A DNA stretch of 38,995 nt from positions 1 to 38,995 of the forward strand of contig JACCTC010000426.1 in NCBI GenBank assembly GCA_013812655.1. Reading direction: 5' to 3'. This document shows, piece after piece, positions 24,501 to 31,576 of this stretch (position 1 is its first letter; each line of letters begins with the position of its first letter). This DNA comes from Deltaproteobacteria bacterium. GTDB taxonomy: Bacteria; Myxococcota_A; Polyangia; Haliangiales; Haliangiaceae. Under the pieces are notes generated by a model that saw only the letters and a program-made list of their open reading frames with translations, was not told the DNA's origin and ran no database searches. Made by a program: the position numbers and the translations under genes.

Positions 24501-24578
24501 GCCGTGACCCCCGATGCGCTGACCGGCGCCTCGCAGTCGCTGTCGGCGAACCGCGACGCGACCGCCATCGGCCCGTAG
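21564..24578 (+). CDS. Large multi-haem-like beta-propeller lipoprotein, HzsA/PSCyt1-related
   Basis: 1004 residues. A signal peptide ends in the lipobox AAGC (Cys27). Three cytochrome-like modules come first: IEPILSQKC49-x6-C56-H57, VQPVLDRHGC200-x4-C205-H206 and VQPVLLTRGC310-x4-C315-H316. These wide C-x4-CH and C-x6-CH motifs occur where planctomycete-type cytochromes have similar GC-x4-CHG sites. A TolB/PD40-type propeller (DVAHDGRRVVFAARAS, FDPAWSPDGNWIVFASTRG) occupies about 470-870. The end resembles the other operon cytochrome: LRLPAGQGIVLELQDASGNS followed by a standard C965GGCH. It is thus a distant relative of the 18437 product with extra N-terminal haem modules. The start may be ATG 21564 or 21573; no good ribosome site is visible. 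Probably an exported electron-transfer or redox enzyme; substrate unknown. Confidence 0.82.
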   Translation: MQYMDLRELRRERLLALATCAVIAAGCGDAPPGRTYYERNIEPILSQKCTGNTSGCHSINDDDPFAFAAGNLDLTSFENIQKRRDVLAPFGAYPQPLLLIKAVGAKQLKMQYGGTFRTIDVQHSGGGILEVGSDAYFTLQTWLDNGATENGLRPASPAQQGEGACSPVVPADFDTSTATGHPAFASFSLTVQPVLDRHGCDAGSCHGAPQSDFYITCGDDERQRAFNFSQARAFVNDPVDDSQLLRVPLAVGAGGRGHTGGDQFESTTDIDYDLIRTWATTVGKLDFAAGDPVKQFFADNVQPVLLTRGCSFEACHSPQAANDLKLRSGAVGSFSAIALEKNYNLLKHEFMALEFPDARRGRAVAKSILADDPRLAGVAGIAHRGGPVLDTPGGGPAGPASCPPTFNPVTATAYCTVQRWLDLERARLVAAGQVTPMDAGDSISIVYIQRTAGTASAGRLEFDTFQGGAQLMVADTTFAAGGALVPADAATATAIHTGCAGLGATADIQTPDVAHDGRRVVFAARASATEPLGVFAVNLDGTGCVRVTPPAADSNGLKVHNFDPAWSPDGNWIVFASTRGKAGATKSRKRFLPQADLWRIRVSGLAAMGNAEQMTFLSNTEVGPAFMREGRLTMTTEKVSDGFYQLAGRRINWDLTDYHPLLAQRKESSFADLADLNQTRPSVGYASATDIREGANGDFLVILSDVRPDGAPVALGGAGALAIFNRSIGPFEEGRFDPGYVPALRVIDGGTASGRLGAIAGYRHPVSLPDGTIMVAFASNAAQGNFEIVAVDPRTQQRRDLFANGTGIRVDAVLAYRYPPRTLYSNRRQLVFGGAADGDDPGHAVLHLPDAPMVFTLLTANLRRGRPVDAFRDARYLAVYSEALCPASGCSANSNGIFQTRAMLGRTELASDGSAKLRLPAGQGIVLELQDASGNSLVTMSEEHQLGPAERISMGIKQSLFDAVCGGCHGSITGRELDIAVTPDALTGASQSLSANRDATAIGP

Positions 24579-24892
24579 CGACGCGAACCCGAACCGCCAA
24601 GCTGTTCCTCGCGGAGCAGTTCCTCGCGGGCGAACCGCCAAGGCGCCAAGTGCGCCAAGGTTTTTCCGCTTCGCGCTTGTTCGCGGGCCGCACGCGGTCG
24701 GTGCCGGTCCGCGCGCGGTGATCGAACGCCAAGACGCCACGACGCCAAGGTTTGTTTGGGAGAAGTGCACTCGCGCGGCTCCCCACGCCGGAGTGAGTGA
24801 GCTCCAAGCACCAAGGGTTTGGTTTAGGTAAACCAAGCCCGCGAGCAAAGAATCACCACGTTCGCGCTGTCGTGGCAGGCTTGTGCTGAGGC
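24579..24892. other. Intergenic region with CGCCAAGG-type repeats
   Basis: 314 bases after the cytochrome operon. It is dominated by short CGCCAAG/CGCCAAGG words followed by T-runs (24632-24663 and 24724-24750). These have an inverted, closely related counterpart downstream of the next small gene. The last approximately 100 bases carry no repeat and should contain the promoter of the small gene, though none stands out. Confidence 0.7.
24632..24698 (+). repeat. Left arm of a large imperfect inverted repeat
   Basis: This roughly 67-base segment (GAACCGCCAAGGCGCCAAG, a T-run, then CGCTTCGCGCTTGTTCGCG, ending CACGCGGT) matches the reverse complement of 25209-25275. By eye there are only a few substitutions and one or two indels in the T-run. 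A second block, 24724-24750, matches the reverse complement of sequence just upstream of the right arm. Confidence 0.85.
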
Positions 24893-25111
24893 ATGGACTC
24901 CCGCGGCATCCCGCTCGACGTGCTGGTTCTCGTCATCATCGTGATGCCGATGTTCGTCGCCGTGTTCTTCGGGCTGTTCGCGTTCAAGAACATGACGCCG
25001 CTCGTCTTTCGTTGCCGGCGATGCGCTCGCGACTTCACACGCAAGCCGTGGCGGCGGTTTCCGATGTCGTGCCCGCTCTGTCGCGCGCGCGACTGGAACA
25101 GCCAGGATTAG
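24893..25111 (+). CDS. Small membrane protein with C-terminal zinc ribbon
   Basis: 72 residues. One transmembrane segment (about 9-31, DVLVLVIIVMPMFVAVFFGL) is followed by a short basic zinc-ribbon-like tail with C41-x2-C44 and C60-x2-C63 (CRRCARDF, SCPLCRARDW). The tail probably lies in the cytoplasm given the flanking Arg/Lys residues. No named family is recognised. A GAGG just before the ATG is too close to be an ideal ribosome site, so expression is not assured. However, the coherent transmembrane/zinc-ribbon composition argues for a real gene. It is enclosed by inverted copies of an intergenic repeat. Confidence 0.65.
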   Translation: MDSRGIPLDVLVLVIIVMPMFVAVFFGLFAFKNMTPLVFRCRRCARDFTRKPWRRFPMSCPLCRARDWNSQD

Positions 25112-25208
25112 CCGACACCACCAGGGGCGACGAAGAGGTTCTTCCGCGAAGCGGAAAAAAACTTCTCTTCCTCCGCCCTTGGCGACTCGGCGTCTCGGCG
25201 TTCGACCA

Positions 25209-25275
25209 ACCGCGTGCGAGTCGCGAACAAGCGCGAAGCAAAAAAACCTTGGCGCGCTTGGCGCCTTGGCGGTTC
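25209..25275 (-). repeat. Right arm of the large imperfect inverted repeat
   Basis: Inverted partner of 24632-24698. A further degenerate copy follows at about 25276-25345 (CGCGTGCGGCCCGCGAACGG and CCCTTGGCGG words), so the right side holds at least one and a half units. The two arms are about 510 bases apart and bracket the 72-residue zinc-ribbon gene. Confidence 0.85.
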
Positions 25276-25397
25276 AACCCGCGAACGGTCCGCGTGCGGC
25301 CCGCGAACGGCGCAACCCGAAACACCCTTGGCGGTCCGAAACGCCGAAAGCCAGGCTGTCCACCTGGCTCCCTCGTCGACACGCTCGGTCGAATCGG

Positions 25398-26291
25398 CTA
25401 CTTCGTGCCGCCCTGGGCCTTGATCACCGCGTCGATCGTGCCGCTGTTCGCCTTCACGTCGGGCTTGTCGGTCTGGTCGGTGTCGAGGACCGCCTTGATG
25501 ACCGCGCTGGTCTCCTTCTTCGGAGGCGCCTTCGCCTCGCGGATCGCGACGAGCTCCTTCGTGACCTTGGGATTCTCGATGACGAGCGCGAGCGTGCCGT
25601 ACGCCTTCAGCTTGTCGACCGCGCGGACCTCGAACTCGGGGGTCTTCCAGATGATGCGATCGGGCTCGACATTGCCGGGACCGTAGCTCGACTGCATGAC
25701 GCTCTTGAACGTCTCGAAGTTCTGCTTGTCCTCGGGGAGGATCGAGACGTCGAGCGAGACGAACATCTTGTAGAGCTTGCCCTCGTGGAAGAAGAAGAAC
25801 CGACGCTGGTTCTTGCCGTTCTGGTTCTCCCACCGCTCGAGCATCGCCTCGCCGGTGTTGTGCGCGAACTCTTCCTCGATGATCGAGACGTCCCAGCCGG
25901 TGCGCTTGCCCTCGAATGACGTGAAGCTCGCACGGATGCGCGCGAGCTCCTTCTTGCGCTCGGCGCGGAGCCGATCCTGCGTCGACATATCGGTCGTCGC
26001 CTTGATCCGCTCCTCGTAGGTGTCCTCGACCTGCTTGCCGAGGATCTTGATGACCTCGTCCTTGTCCTGGCCGAACTTGAAGTCGTTAAAGAGCTTGGCG
26101 AGCTCCTTCTTCTTCTCGGCGGTCGGCGGCGCGACCAGCTTCTTGGGCGGCGGCGCCTTGGGCTTCTTCGCTGTCGCTTTCGCCTTGGTCTTGGCCGGAG
26201 CCTTCTTCTCGGTCTTGGCGAAGGCGACCGAAGTGAACGAGGCGCCAAGCGCCAGGGTCGCGACGAGGAAGAGCGAGCTGATTCGGCGCAT
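25398..26291 (-). CDS. Exported lysine-rich protein of unknown function
   Basis: 297 residues. The signal peptide (MRRISSLFLVATLALGASFT, cleavage near AFAKTE) is followed by a Lys/Ala/Pro-rich, probably unstructured stretch (about 25-57). The main domain is about 190 residues (FNDFKFGQDKDEVIKILGKQ through FEVRAVDKLKAYGTLALVIE). It ends in a charged tail. The repeated pattern of aromatic strands (NQRRFFFFHEGKLYKMFVSL) and charged helices suggests a soluble periplasmic domain. I recognise no family. GAAGGAAA seven bases upstream supports the ATG. A 124-base gap separates it from the next minus-strand gene, so it may share or have its own promoter. Confidence 0.8.
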   Translation of the reverse strand: MRRISSLFLVATLALGASFTSVAFAKTEKKAPAKTKAKATAKKPKAPPPKKLVAPPTAEKKKELAKLFNDFKFGQDKDEVIKILGKQVEDTYEERIKATTDMSTQDRLRAERKKELARIRASFTSFEGKRTGWDVSIIEEEFAHNTGEAMLERWENQNGKNQRRFFFFHEGKLYKMFVSLDVSILPEDKQNFETFKSVMQSSYGPGNVEPDRIIWKTPEFEVRAVDKLKAYGTLALVIENPKVTKELVAIREAKAPPKKETSAVIKAVLDTDQTDKPDVKANSGTIDAVIKAQGGTK

Positions 26292-26330
26292 GGGTTTCCT
26301 TCAGGTACGAGCGTTGCGTTCAGTAGGCGC

Positions 26331-26343
26331 GCTCGGAACGAGC
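26331..26343. promoter_or_regulatory. Short perfect palindrome upstream of the lysine-rich exported protein
   Basis: GCTCG, GAA, CGAGC form a perfect 5-bp inverted repeat about 40 bases before the ATG at 26291. It could be an operator or a leader hairpin; nothing else supports either. Confidence 0.3.
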
Positions 26344-26415
26344 CGTGTGTCGAGCAGACAGAGACGTGCCACGAGAGACGTCGACATGCCGTCAGAATTC
26401 ATGGCCAGGCCGTAA

Positions 26416-27663
26416 CTACAGGAAGAAGCTGAAGCGGCTGCCCTTGCTCGAGGCCGACTGCAGCTGGGACTCCAGCTTGTTGGCGTCCGCGATCAGCTTC
26501 TTGGTCCGCTCGGCGATCGTGCGAATCCGCTTGACGTAATAGATCTCGGACGCGCCGGGCTCGCCGCCCTTGATCAGCGAGTCACGGACGCCGTTCTGGA
26601 GGAGCAGCACCAGCTTCTTGGCGGGGATGCTCTCCTGAGGCTGCGCGACCTCGCCCTTGGTCCAGCCGCCGCCGGGATCGTTGCGGAAGCCGAAGCCGCT
26701 CGGCGAGCCATCCTCGCAGCGACCGGTGGACGACTGCCGATCCCCGCAGAACACGGGGCCGATCTCGACGATCCGGGCACCGAACTCGTCCTTGTCGGTC
26801 TCGGTCGGCGCGGTGACGAGCACGGCGTACTTCGCCTGGCCGGCGAGGTAGGCGTTGTCGCCTTCCTTGACGTTGGCCTCGTCGGTCTTTTGCTTCGCGG
26901 TGGCCAGCATCTTCTCGTCGGCCTTCGCCGCCTTGACGTGCTGGTCGAGCATGCCGCGCACCTCGGCAACGCCGGAGTAGAACGACAGGATCTGTCCCGC
27001 CAGGCCGGCGTCGAGCGCGTTCTGCTTGGCGCGGAACACGAGCTCGCTCTTGACGTCGAGCTTGCCGACCATCTCGGAGAGCTTCTTCGTCGTGGCCTCG
27101 TCGGGGCGATAGCCCGTCCGGGTCTTCATGTCGTCGAGCGTCGAGTCGAGATCCGACAGCAGGCGCTTCGTCGCCTTGAGCGTCGACGGCTGGTTGACGT
27201 CACCGAGGATCGCCTTCGCGTCCCGCAGGCCGTCGTTGTAGAAGTTCGCATCCTTCGAGACGCGACCGATGCCGACGCCGATGCCGAGCATGAACACGGC
27301 AGGGATCGCGATCTTCGCGATCGTCGCGCCCATCGACTGATGGCCAACGTTCTCGACGGGCTTGCCGTCGTTGACGATGATCATCTCGGGAGCGCGCTCG
27401 ACGCGGTGATGCACCGCCATCGCGTTCATCGCGCCGAACGGATCATCCGCTGCGTTGGGAATCTGCGGCTGCGCAGGTTGCTGGTGGTGACCAGGCGGAG
27501 GCGGCAGGTTCAGGCCAGGTGGCGGCACGACGCCACCGGTCGCACCGTTCCCGCGTGCTCCGGTTCCGGCCGCGGGAGCGCCCGCTGCTGCACCCTTCTT
27601 CAAGCCGAGGCGCGCCTTGAGATCACTGATGTCGCGGCTGCCGGCTTTCTTCGAGTCGCTCAA
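26416..27663 (-). CDS. Single-pass membrane protein of unknown function, TTG start
   Basis: 415 residues. The start codon is TTG at 27663, supported by GGAGG seven bases upstream and a good promoter beyond it. A cytoplasmic N-terminal part begins SDSKKAGSRDISDLKARLGL, followed by a Gly/Ala/Pro/His-rich linker (about 25-70). One transmembrane segment sits at about 113-134 (TIAKIAIPAVFMLGIGVGIG). The outer part of about 280 residues is predicted helical (LKATKRLLSDLDSTLDDMKT, VKAAKADEKMLATAKQKTDE). It has one pair of Cys (VFCGDRQSSTGRCEDG), probably disulfide-bonded. A final coiled region (AERTKKLIADANKLESQLQS) ends in FSFFL. No family is recognised. The layout suits an envelope structural or signalling component. 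Confidence 0.8.
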   Translation of the reverse strand: MSDSKKAGSRDISDLKARLGLKKGAAAGAPAAGTGARGNGATGGVVPPPGLNLPPPPGHHQQPAQPQIPNAADDPFGAMNAMAVHHRVERAPEMIIVNDGKPVENVGHQSMGATIAKIAIPAVFMLGIGVGIGRVSKDANFYNDGLRDAKAILGDVNQPSTLKATKRLLSDLDSTLDDMKTRTGYRPDEATTKKLSEMVGKLDVKSELVFRAKQNALDAGLAGQILSFYSGVAEVRGMLDQHVKAAKADEKMLATAKQKTDEANVKEGDNAYLAGQAKYAVLVTAPTETDKDEFGARIVEIGPVFCGDRQSSTGRCEDGSPSGFGFRNDPGGGWTKGEVAQPQESIPAKKLVLLLQNGVRDSLIKGGEPGASEIYYVKRIRTIAERTKKLIADANKLESQLQSASSKGSRFSFFL

Positions 27664-28024
27664 AGGTAGACCTCCGTCGGCGTGACTTTAGAGACACTCG
27701 TGCCCACACGTCAAGGATGCTTGTGAGTTGGCGCAGTTGCGAGCCATTCTGAGCCAATGTTCGCAGGCCGGTGCCCGGGTCACGTTGCTGTCGCGCGGGT
27801 ACCACAACGCCACCCGATCGTGAAAACCGGGTCACACCCCATGTAGTTGCCGTGATCTGCTGGAGATGTAAGGGGCGATGTTCGCTCGCGTTTGCTACAT
27901 GATTTGCACGTGGTCATGCTGGCCCGACGACTGCACACTAAACCGTCTGGCGTCTTCAGGCGTCTCTATCGCGTTCCCCGGCTCGCCAACTCGCCCGCTC
28001 GACTTCTTCCAAAGGTTTGCCCCC
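27664..28024. other. Divergent intergenic region
   Basis: 361 bases between the TTG-start membrane protein (minus) and a barrel protein (plus). The minus-strand promoter and ribosome site near 27671-27714 are clear. For the plus-strand gene no convincing promoter was found. An open stretch from 27878 in frame with the barrel gene looks non-coding and lacks a signal peptide. No RNA gene was recognised. Confidence 0.6.
27685..27714 (-). promoter_or_regulatory. Sigma-70-type promoter for the TTG-start membrane protein
   Basis: On the minus strand TTGACG (27709-27714) and TAAAGT (27685-27690) are 18 bases apart. The start would lie about 15 bases before the TTG, just upstream of the GGAGG at 27671-27675. 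Confidence 0.65.
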
Positions 28025-28903
28025 ATGAACCGTCGCTTCGCAATCGCTCTGGTCCTCGGCATCTCGACCCTGGCGGCCGTCGTGCCTGACACGGCCGAGG
28101 CCGGTCGCTATCGGTTTGGCGGCGGCGGCCGTGTTCGCGTCCAGGCCCATGCGCGTGTTCCTGCTCCGTCCGGCGGCGTCTCGGTCACCTACTCGCGTCC
28201 CGCCTGGCGGCCGCGCAGCTGGTCGGTCGGCGGTCACATCTGGGTCGGCGGCGGCTACTACCCGCGCTACCGCACCTACCGCCCCTACTACTACTACCAG
28301 CCGGTCCCCTCGTACTACGGCGCCTACTACAGCGCGTCGTACTACCCGGTCGAGCCGGTCGCCGCGCCGAGCGCCACGATCGTCGCCGTTGCCCCGCGCC
28401 GCGAGCTGCCGAAGTTCGGCATCGGTCTGTTCGCGGGTGGCGTCTCGGTCGAGGATCGGAAGGACTCGAGCGACGTCGGCGTGCTCGGTCGCCTGCGCCT
28501 GACCACTGGCCTCCTCGTCGAGGGTGAGCTCGGCAAGCAGAGCTACGAGGCCAACGAGCGCATCGATCGCCGGATGGGCGTCTCGCTCGTCTACGAGATC
28601 GGCGCCTACAACAAGCTCGCACCCTACGTCCTCGCCGGCATGGGCGTGCAGCAGGCCGAAGTCGATGGCGGTTTCACGACGACGCAGAACTTCGGCGAGA
28701 TCGGCATCGGCCTGCGCTGGGCCGTGACCCCGCAGTTCCACATGCTGTTCGACATCCGCAGCGGCAGCCGCGCCAGCGTCTCGAGCGATGCGCCCGAGGT
28801 CACGAGCGGAACCGCCGCTCGCACGATCACGCCGCCGTCTCCGGACAGCGACGAGAGCGAAGAGTACACGCGCGGTCGGCTGTCGGCAGTTCTCTACTTC
28901 TAG
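28025..28903 (+). CDS. Outer-membrane beta-barrel protein with Tyr/Pro-rich N-terminal region
   Basis: 292 residues from ATG 28025; AAAGG lies nine bases upstream, and upstream in-frame codons lack a signal peptide. The leader (MNRRFAIALVLGISTLAAVV) is cleaved near AEA before GRYRFGGGG. A low-complexity segment rich in Tyr, Pro, Arg and Gly (about residues 28-115) precedes a barrel of about 160 residues. This has strands such as KFGIGLFAGGVSVED, LVEGELGK, KLAPYVLAGMGVQQAEVD and GEIGIGLRWAV, and ends in aromatic SAVLYF. The barrel resembles the product at 4989, suggesting paralogues. A Rho-independent terminator follows 24 bases after the stop. The function of the Tyr-rich region is unknown. 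Confidence 0.85.
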   Translation: MNRRFAIALVLGISTLAAVVPDTAEAGRYRFGGGGRVRVQAHARVPAPSGGVSVTYSRPAWRPRSWSVGGHIWVGGGYYPRYRTYRPYYYYQPVPSYYGAYYSASYYPVEPVAAPSATIVAVAPRRELPKFGIGLFAGGVSVEDRKDSSDVGVLGRLRLTTGLLVEGELGKQSYEANERIDRRMGVSLVYEIGAYNKLAPYVLAGMGVQQAEVDGGFTTTQNFGEIGIGLRWAVTPQFHMLFDIRSGSRASVSSDAPEVTSGTAARTITPPSPDSDESEEYTRGRLSAVLYF

Positions 28904-28926
28904 TAGCGCCCACTCTCGTAACGAAC

Positions 28927-28948
28927 CGGCCGCTCGCGCGGCCGTTTT
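28927..28948 (+). terminator. Rho-independent terminator
   Basis: CGGCCGC (28927-28933), a 4-base loop, then GCGGCCG (28938-28944) followed by TTTT and, after GC, another TTTT. It ends the barrel gene and separates it from the hydrolase/kinase pair. Confidence 0.85.
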
Positions 28949-28974
28949 GCTTTTCGGGTACGCTGAACGCGAGC

Positions 28975-29904
28975 ATGGTGCCTGACTGGGCGCGCACGTT
29001 GGTCCAGCGCGACGTCCGCGCGCGCGACGGTACGCGCATCGGCTACCAGGTCGCCGGCGAGGGCCCGTGCATCGTGCTCGCGAACGGGCTCGGCGGCACG
29101 TACCTCGCGTTCCGCTACCTCTACGACGTCCTCGGCAACTACAAGACGATCTGCTGGGACTATCGCGGCCTCTACACGTCGGATCCTTGCGCGGATCCGC
29201 GCGCGAACACGATCGCGCACCAGGTCGATGATCTGGTCGACATCCTCGCGCAGGAGGGCGTGACCGACTTCGTGATGGCGGGCTGGTCGATGGGTGTCCA
29301 GGTCGCGTTCGAGACGATCAAGCGGCATCCCGATCGCGTCAAAGGACTGTTCGCGATCAACGGCACGTACGGCCGCGCGTTCCGCACCGTCATGGGCTCG
29401 CGGCTGATCGGCCAGACGATCCCGATGCTGCTCCGGCTCGTGCGCGCGCAGGCGTCGCTCGTCGGTCGTGCGAGCAAGCGGGTCGCCGGCTCGGATGCGC
29501 TGATCAGCGCGATGAAGCGCGTCGGCCTGGTCTCGACGACCATCGATCTCGAGATCTTTCGAGCGGTCGCCGCCGGCTTCCAGAACATCGACTGGGTGAT
29601 CTACAGCGATCTGCTGAGCCGCCTCGACGAGCACGACGCCGAGGACGTCCTCGCGTCGATCGGGATCCCGGTCACCATCGTCACCGGCGATCGCGATCTG
29701 ATGACGCCGCCGTCGACGGCCGAGCATATCCACCGGGCGATCCCGAATTCGCGGCTCGTCGTCATCAAGGGCGGCACGCACTACACGCCGGTCGAGTATC
29801 CCGCCGTGGTCGCCGACGAGATGGGACGCCTGCTCGAGCGCGTGCCCGGCTGGGAACGCGCAGGCCCGCGATCGAGCGAGCCCGAGCGGGAAGGAAACGG
29901 CTGA
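28975..29904 (+). CDS. Alpha/beta hydrolase
   Basis: 309 residues, typical size. The oxyanion region is LANGLGG (about 35-41), the nucleophile elbow is AGWSMGVQ with Ser105, the acid is Asp241 (TGDRDLMTPP) and the base is His269 (GGTHYTP). All triad members are present. The lid region (about 130-215) is helical and cationic. No signal peptide is seen, so it is likely cytoplasmic. The family includes esterases, haloperoxidase-like and C-C hydrolases, and the substrate cannot be assigned. The TGA overlaps the ATG of the kinase gene by one base (TGATG), so the two are translationally coupled and may act in one pathway. Confidence 0.92.
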   Translation: MVPDWARTLVQRDVRARDGTRIGYQVAGEGPCIVLANGLGGTYLAFRYLYDVLGNYKTICWDYRGLYTSDPCADPRANTIAHQVDDLVDILAQEGVTDFVMAGWSMGVQVAFETIKRHPDRVKGLFAINGTYGRAFRTVMGSRLIGQTIPMLLRLVRAQASLVGRASKRVAGSDALISAMKRVGLVSTTIDLEIFRAVAAGFQNIDWVIYSDLLSRLDEHDAEDVLASIGIPVTIVTGDRDLMTPPSTAEHIHRAIPNSRLVVIKGGTHYTPVEYPAVVADEMGRLLERVPGWERAGPRSSEPEREGNG

Positions 29905-31565
29905 TGCCGGCCTGCACCGCCTGCACCGCGGAGATCCTCGACATCGACGTGCGATGCGGCACGTGCGGCGCGGTCAACGGCTCGACCGGCGCGCACCGCA
30001 TGCTCGGCCAGGACATGCTCGGCGTCTACAAGCTCGTCGACGTGCTCGGGCAGGGCGGGATGTCCGTCGTGTTCAAGGGCAAGCACAAGCTGACCGAACA
30101 GGAGGTCGCGCTCAAGATCCTGCCACCCGAGCTCGCGGCGCACAGCCAGGTCAAGTCGCGCTTCCTCGACGAGGCGAAGGCGCTCGCCGCGCTCGATCAT
30201 CCGAACATCGTCCACCTCTACAACTTCGGCGAGGAGAATGGGTTCTTCGTGCTCGCGATGCAGCTCGTCCAGGGCCAGACCTGGGAGCGCATGATCCTCG
30301 AGGCCAAGCGCCTCGACTGGAAGACCTCGACGCGGCTGACGATCGACGTGCTGCGCGCGCTCGAGTACGCGCACGACCGCGGCGTGATCCACCGCGACAT
30401 GAAGCCGTCGAACGTGCTGGTGCGCGCGCACGACTCGTCAGCGACGGTCATGGATTTCGGCATCGCGAAGATGACGACGTCGACGCGGCTCACCGCGACC
30501 GGCCAGACGATGGGCACGGTCCGGTACATGTCGCCCGAGCAGGTGCGCGGCCAGGAGGTCGATCTGCGGACCGATCTCTACTCGCTCGGCGCGACGTTCT
30601 ACGAGTCGCTCACCGGTGACACCCCGTTCGACGGCAGCACGCACTTCGAGATCATGACGAAGCACCTGTCGGAGCTGCCGAAGCCGCCCTCGGCGGTCGG
30701 CGTCGAGGTGCCGCGCCAGCTCGAGGATGCGCTGATGCGCTGCCTCGCGAAGAAGCCCGAGGATCGCTTCGCGAACGCGCGCGAGATGCGCAAGCTGCTC
30801 GAGGCGACGCTGCGCCAGGAGGACGCCGGCCTCAACGACACGCAGCGACTCGACCGCAAGGGCGTCGCCGACGTCAAGCTCCCGCCAACCTCGCCCTCCG
30901 CGAAGAAGGTGGTGGCGGCGGCGACCGAGCTCGCGGACAAGCTCGAGCCTCCGACCGTCTCGCCGACCGCTGTGACCGCCGCCCGCAAGAGTCGGCTGCC
31001 GTGGATCGCGCTCGCGGTCCTCGTGCTCGGCGGCGCGACCACCGCGGGCGTGCTGCTGCTCGCGCAAGAAAACGAGGACGGCTACCGGAGCACGACCGCG
31101 GTGCCGGACGTCAAGCTCACCGCCGGCCAGCGATTCGCCGATCTGGGGATCCTCGTCGAGACCGATGGCGAGGTCACGCCGGGCGAGGTCGCCGACAGCT
31201 ACCGCGAGACGCTGGCCGCGCTCGAGGCGTTCGACGACACCGGGGCGATCCGCGCGGTCGTCAAGACCGTCGTGGCGGTGCCCCAGCGCGTGCTCTGCGA
31301 TCGCAACATCGCCCGCACGTCGCGCGAGCCTTGCGTCGCGAGCGACGTCGCGACGACCGCGCTCGGTAACGGCGGTTCGCACCTGCTCCTGATCTCCGAT
31401 GACCGTGCCACGCTGCCCGCGACCATGCGCAAGGCGCTCGCGCAGGCGGTCTGCGACTTCCAGCCGGCGTACCTCGACGTCGCGAACCAGAACGGGCGCG
31501 CCAAGCTCGAGTCGATCTGCAAGATGACCCAGCGCTTCATCGCGGCGGGCTCACCTCGTAAGTGA
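29904..31565 (+). CDS. Transmembrane Ser/Thr protein kinase with N-terminal zinc ribbon
   Basis: 553 residues. It starts with a zinc ribbon (C4-x2-C7 and C18-x2-C21, PACTACTAE and RCGTCG). The kinase domain spans about 41-300: Gly-loop GQGGMSVVF (49-57), catalytic Lys71 (VALKIL), H163-R-D165 in HRDMKPSN, D184-F-G, and the SPEQ segment. All catalytic residues are present. A Pro/Ala linker leads to one transmembrane segment (about 366-388, LPWIALAVLVLGGATTAGVL). Beyond it is a domain of about 160 residues, presumably periplasmic, with four cysteines (VLCDRN, PCVAS, VCDFQ, ICKMT). It is coupled to the upstream hydrolase gene. Myxobacteria use many such eukaryote-like kinases; the signal and substrates are unknown. 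Confidence 0.95.
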   Translation: MPACTACTAEILDIDVRCGTCGAVNGSTGAHRMLGQDMLGVYKLVDVLGQGGMSVVFKGKHKLTEQEVALKILPPELAAHSQVKSRFLDEAKALAALDHPNIVHLYNFGEENGFFVLAMQLVQGQTWERMILEAKRLDWKTSTRLTIDVLRALEYAHDRGVIHRDMKPSNVLVRAHDSSATVMDFGIAKMTTSTRLTATGQTMGTVRYMSPEQVRGQEVDLRTDLYSLGATFYESLTGDTPFDGSTHFEIMTKHLSELPKPPSAVGVEVPRQLEDALMRCLAKKPEDRFANAREMRKLLEATLRQEDAGLNDTQRLDRKGVADVKLPPTSPSAKKVVAAATELADKLEPPTVSPTAVTAARKSRLPWIALAVLVLGGATTAGVLLLAQENEDGYRSTTAVPDVKLTAGQRFADLGILVETDGEVTPGEVADSYRETLAALEAFDDTGAIRAVVKTVVAVPQRVLCDRNIARTSREPCVASDVATTALGNGGSHLLLISDDRATLPATMRKALAQAVCDFQPAYLDVANQNGRAKLESICKMTQRFIAAGSPRK

Positions 31566-31576
31566 CCACCGGTCGA

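Noticed and set aside
24632..25345. CRISPR-like array suggested by repeated CGCCAAGG words
   Set aside because: The units are irregular in spacing, inverted relative to each other, and lack uniform repeats and spacers; no cas genes are present.
27878..28024. Upstream extension of the Tyr-rich barrel protein
   Set aside because: The added residues contain scattered Cys and Trp with no export signal, whereas ATG 28025 starts a clean signal peptide.
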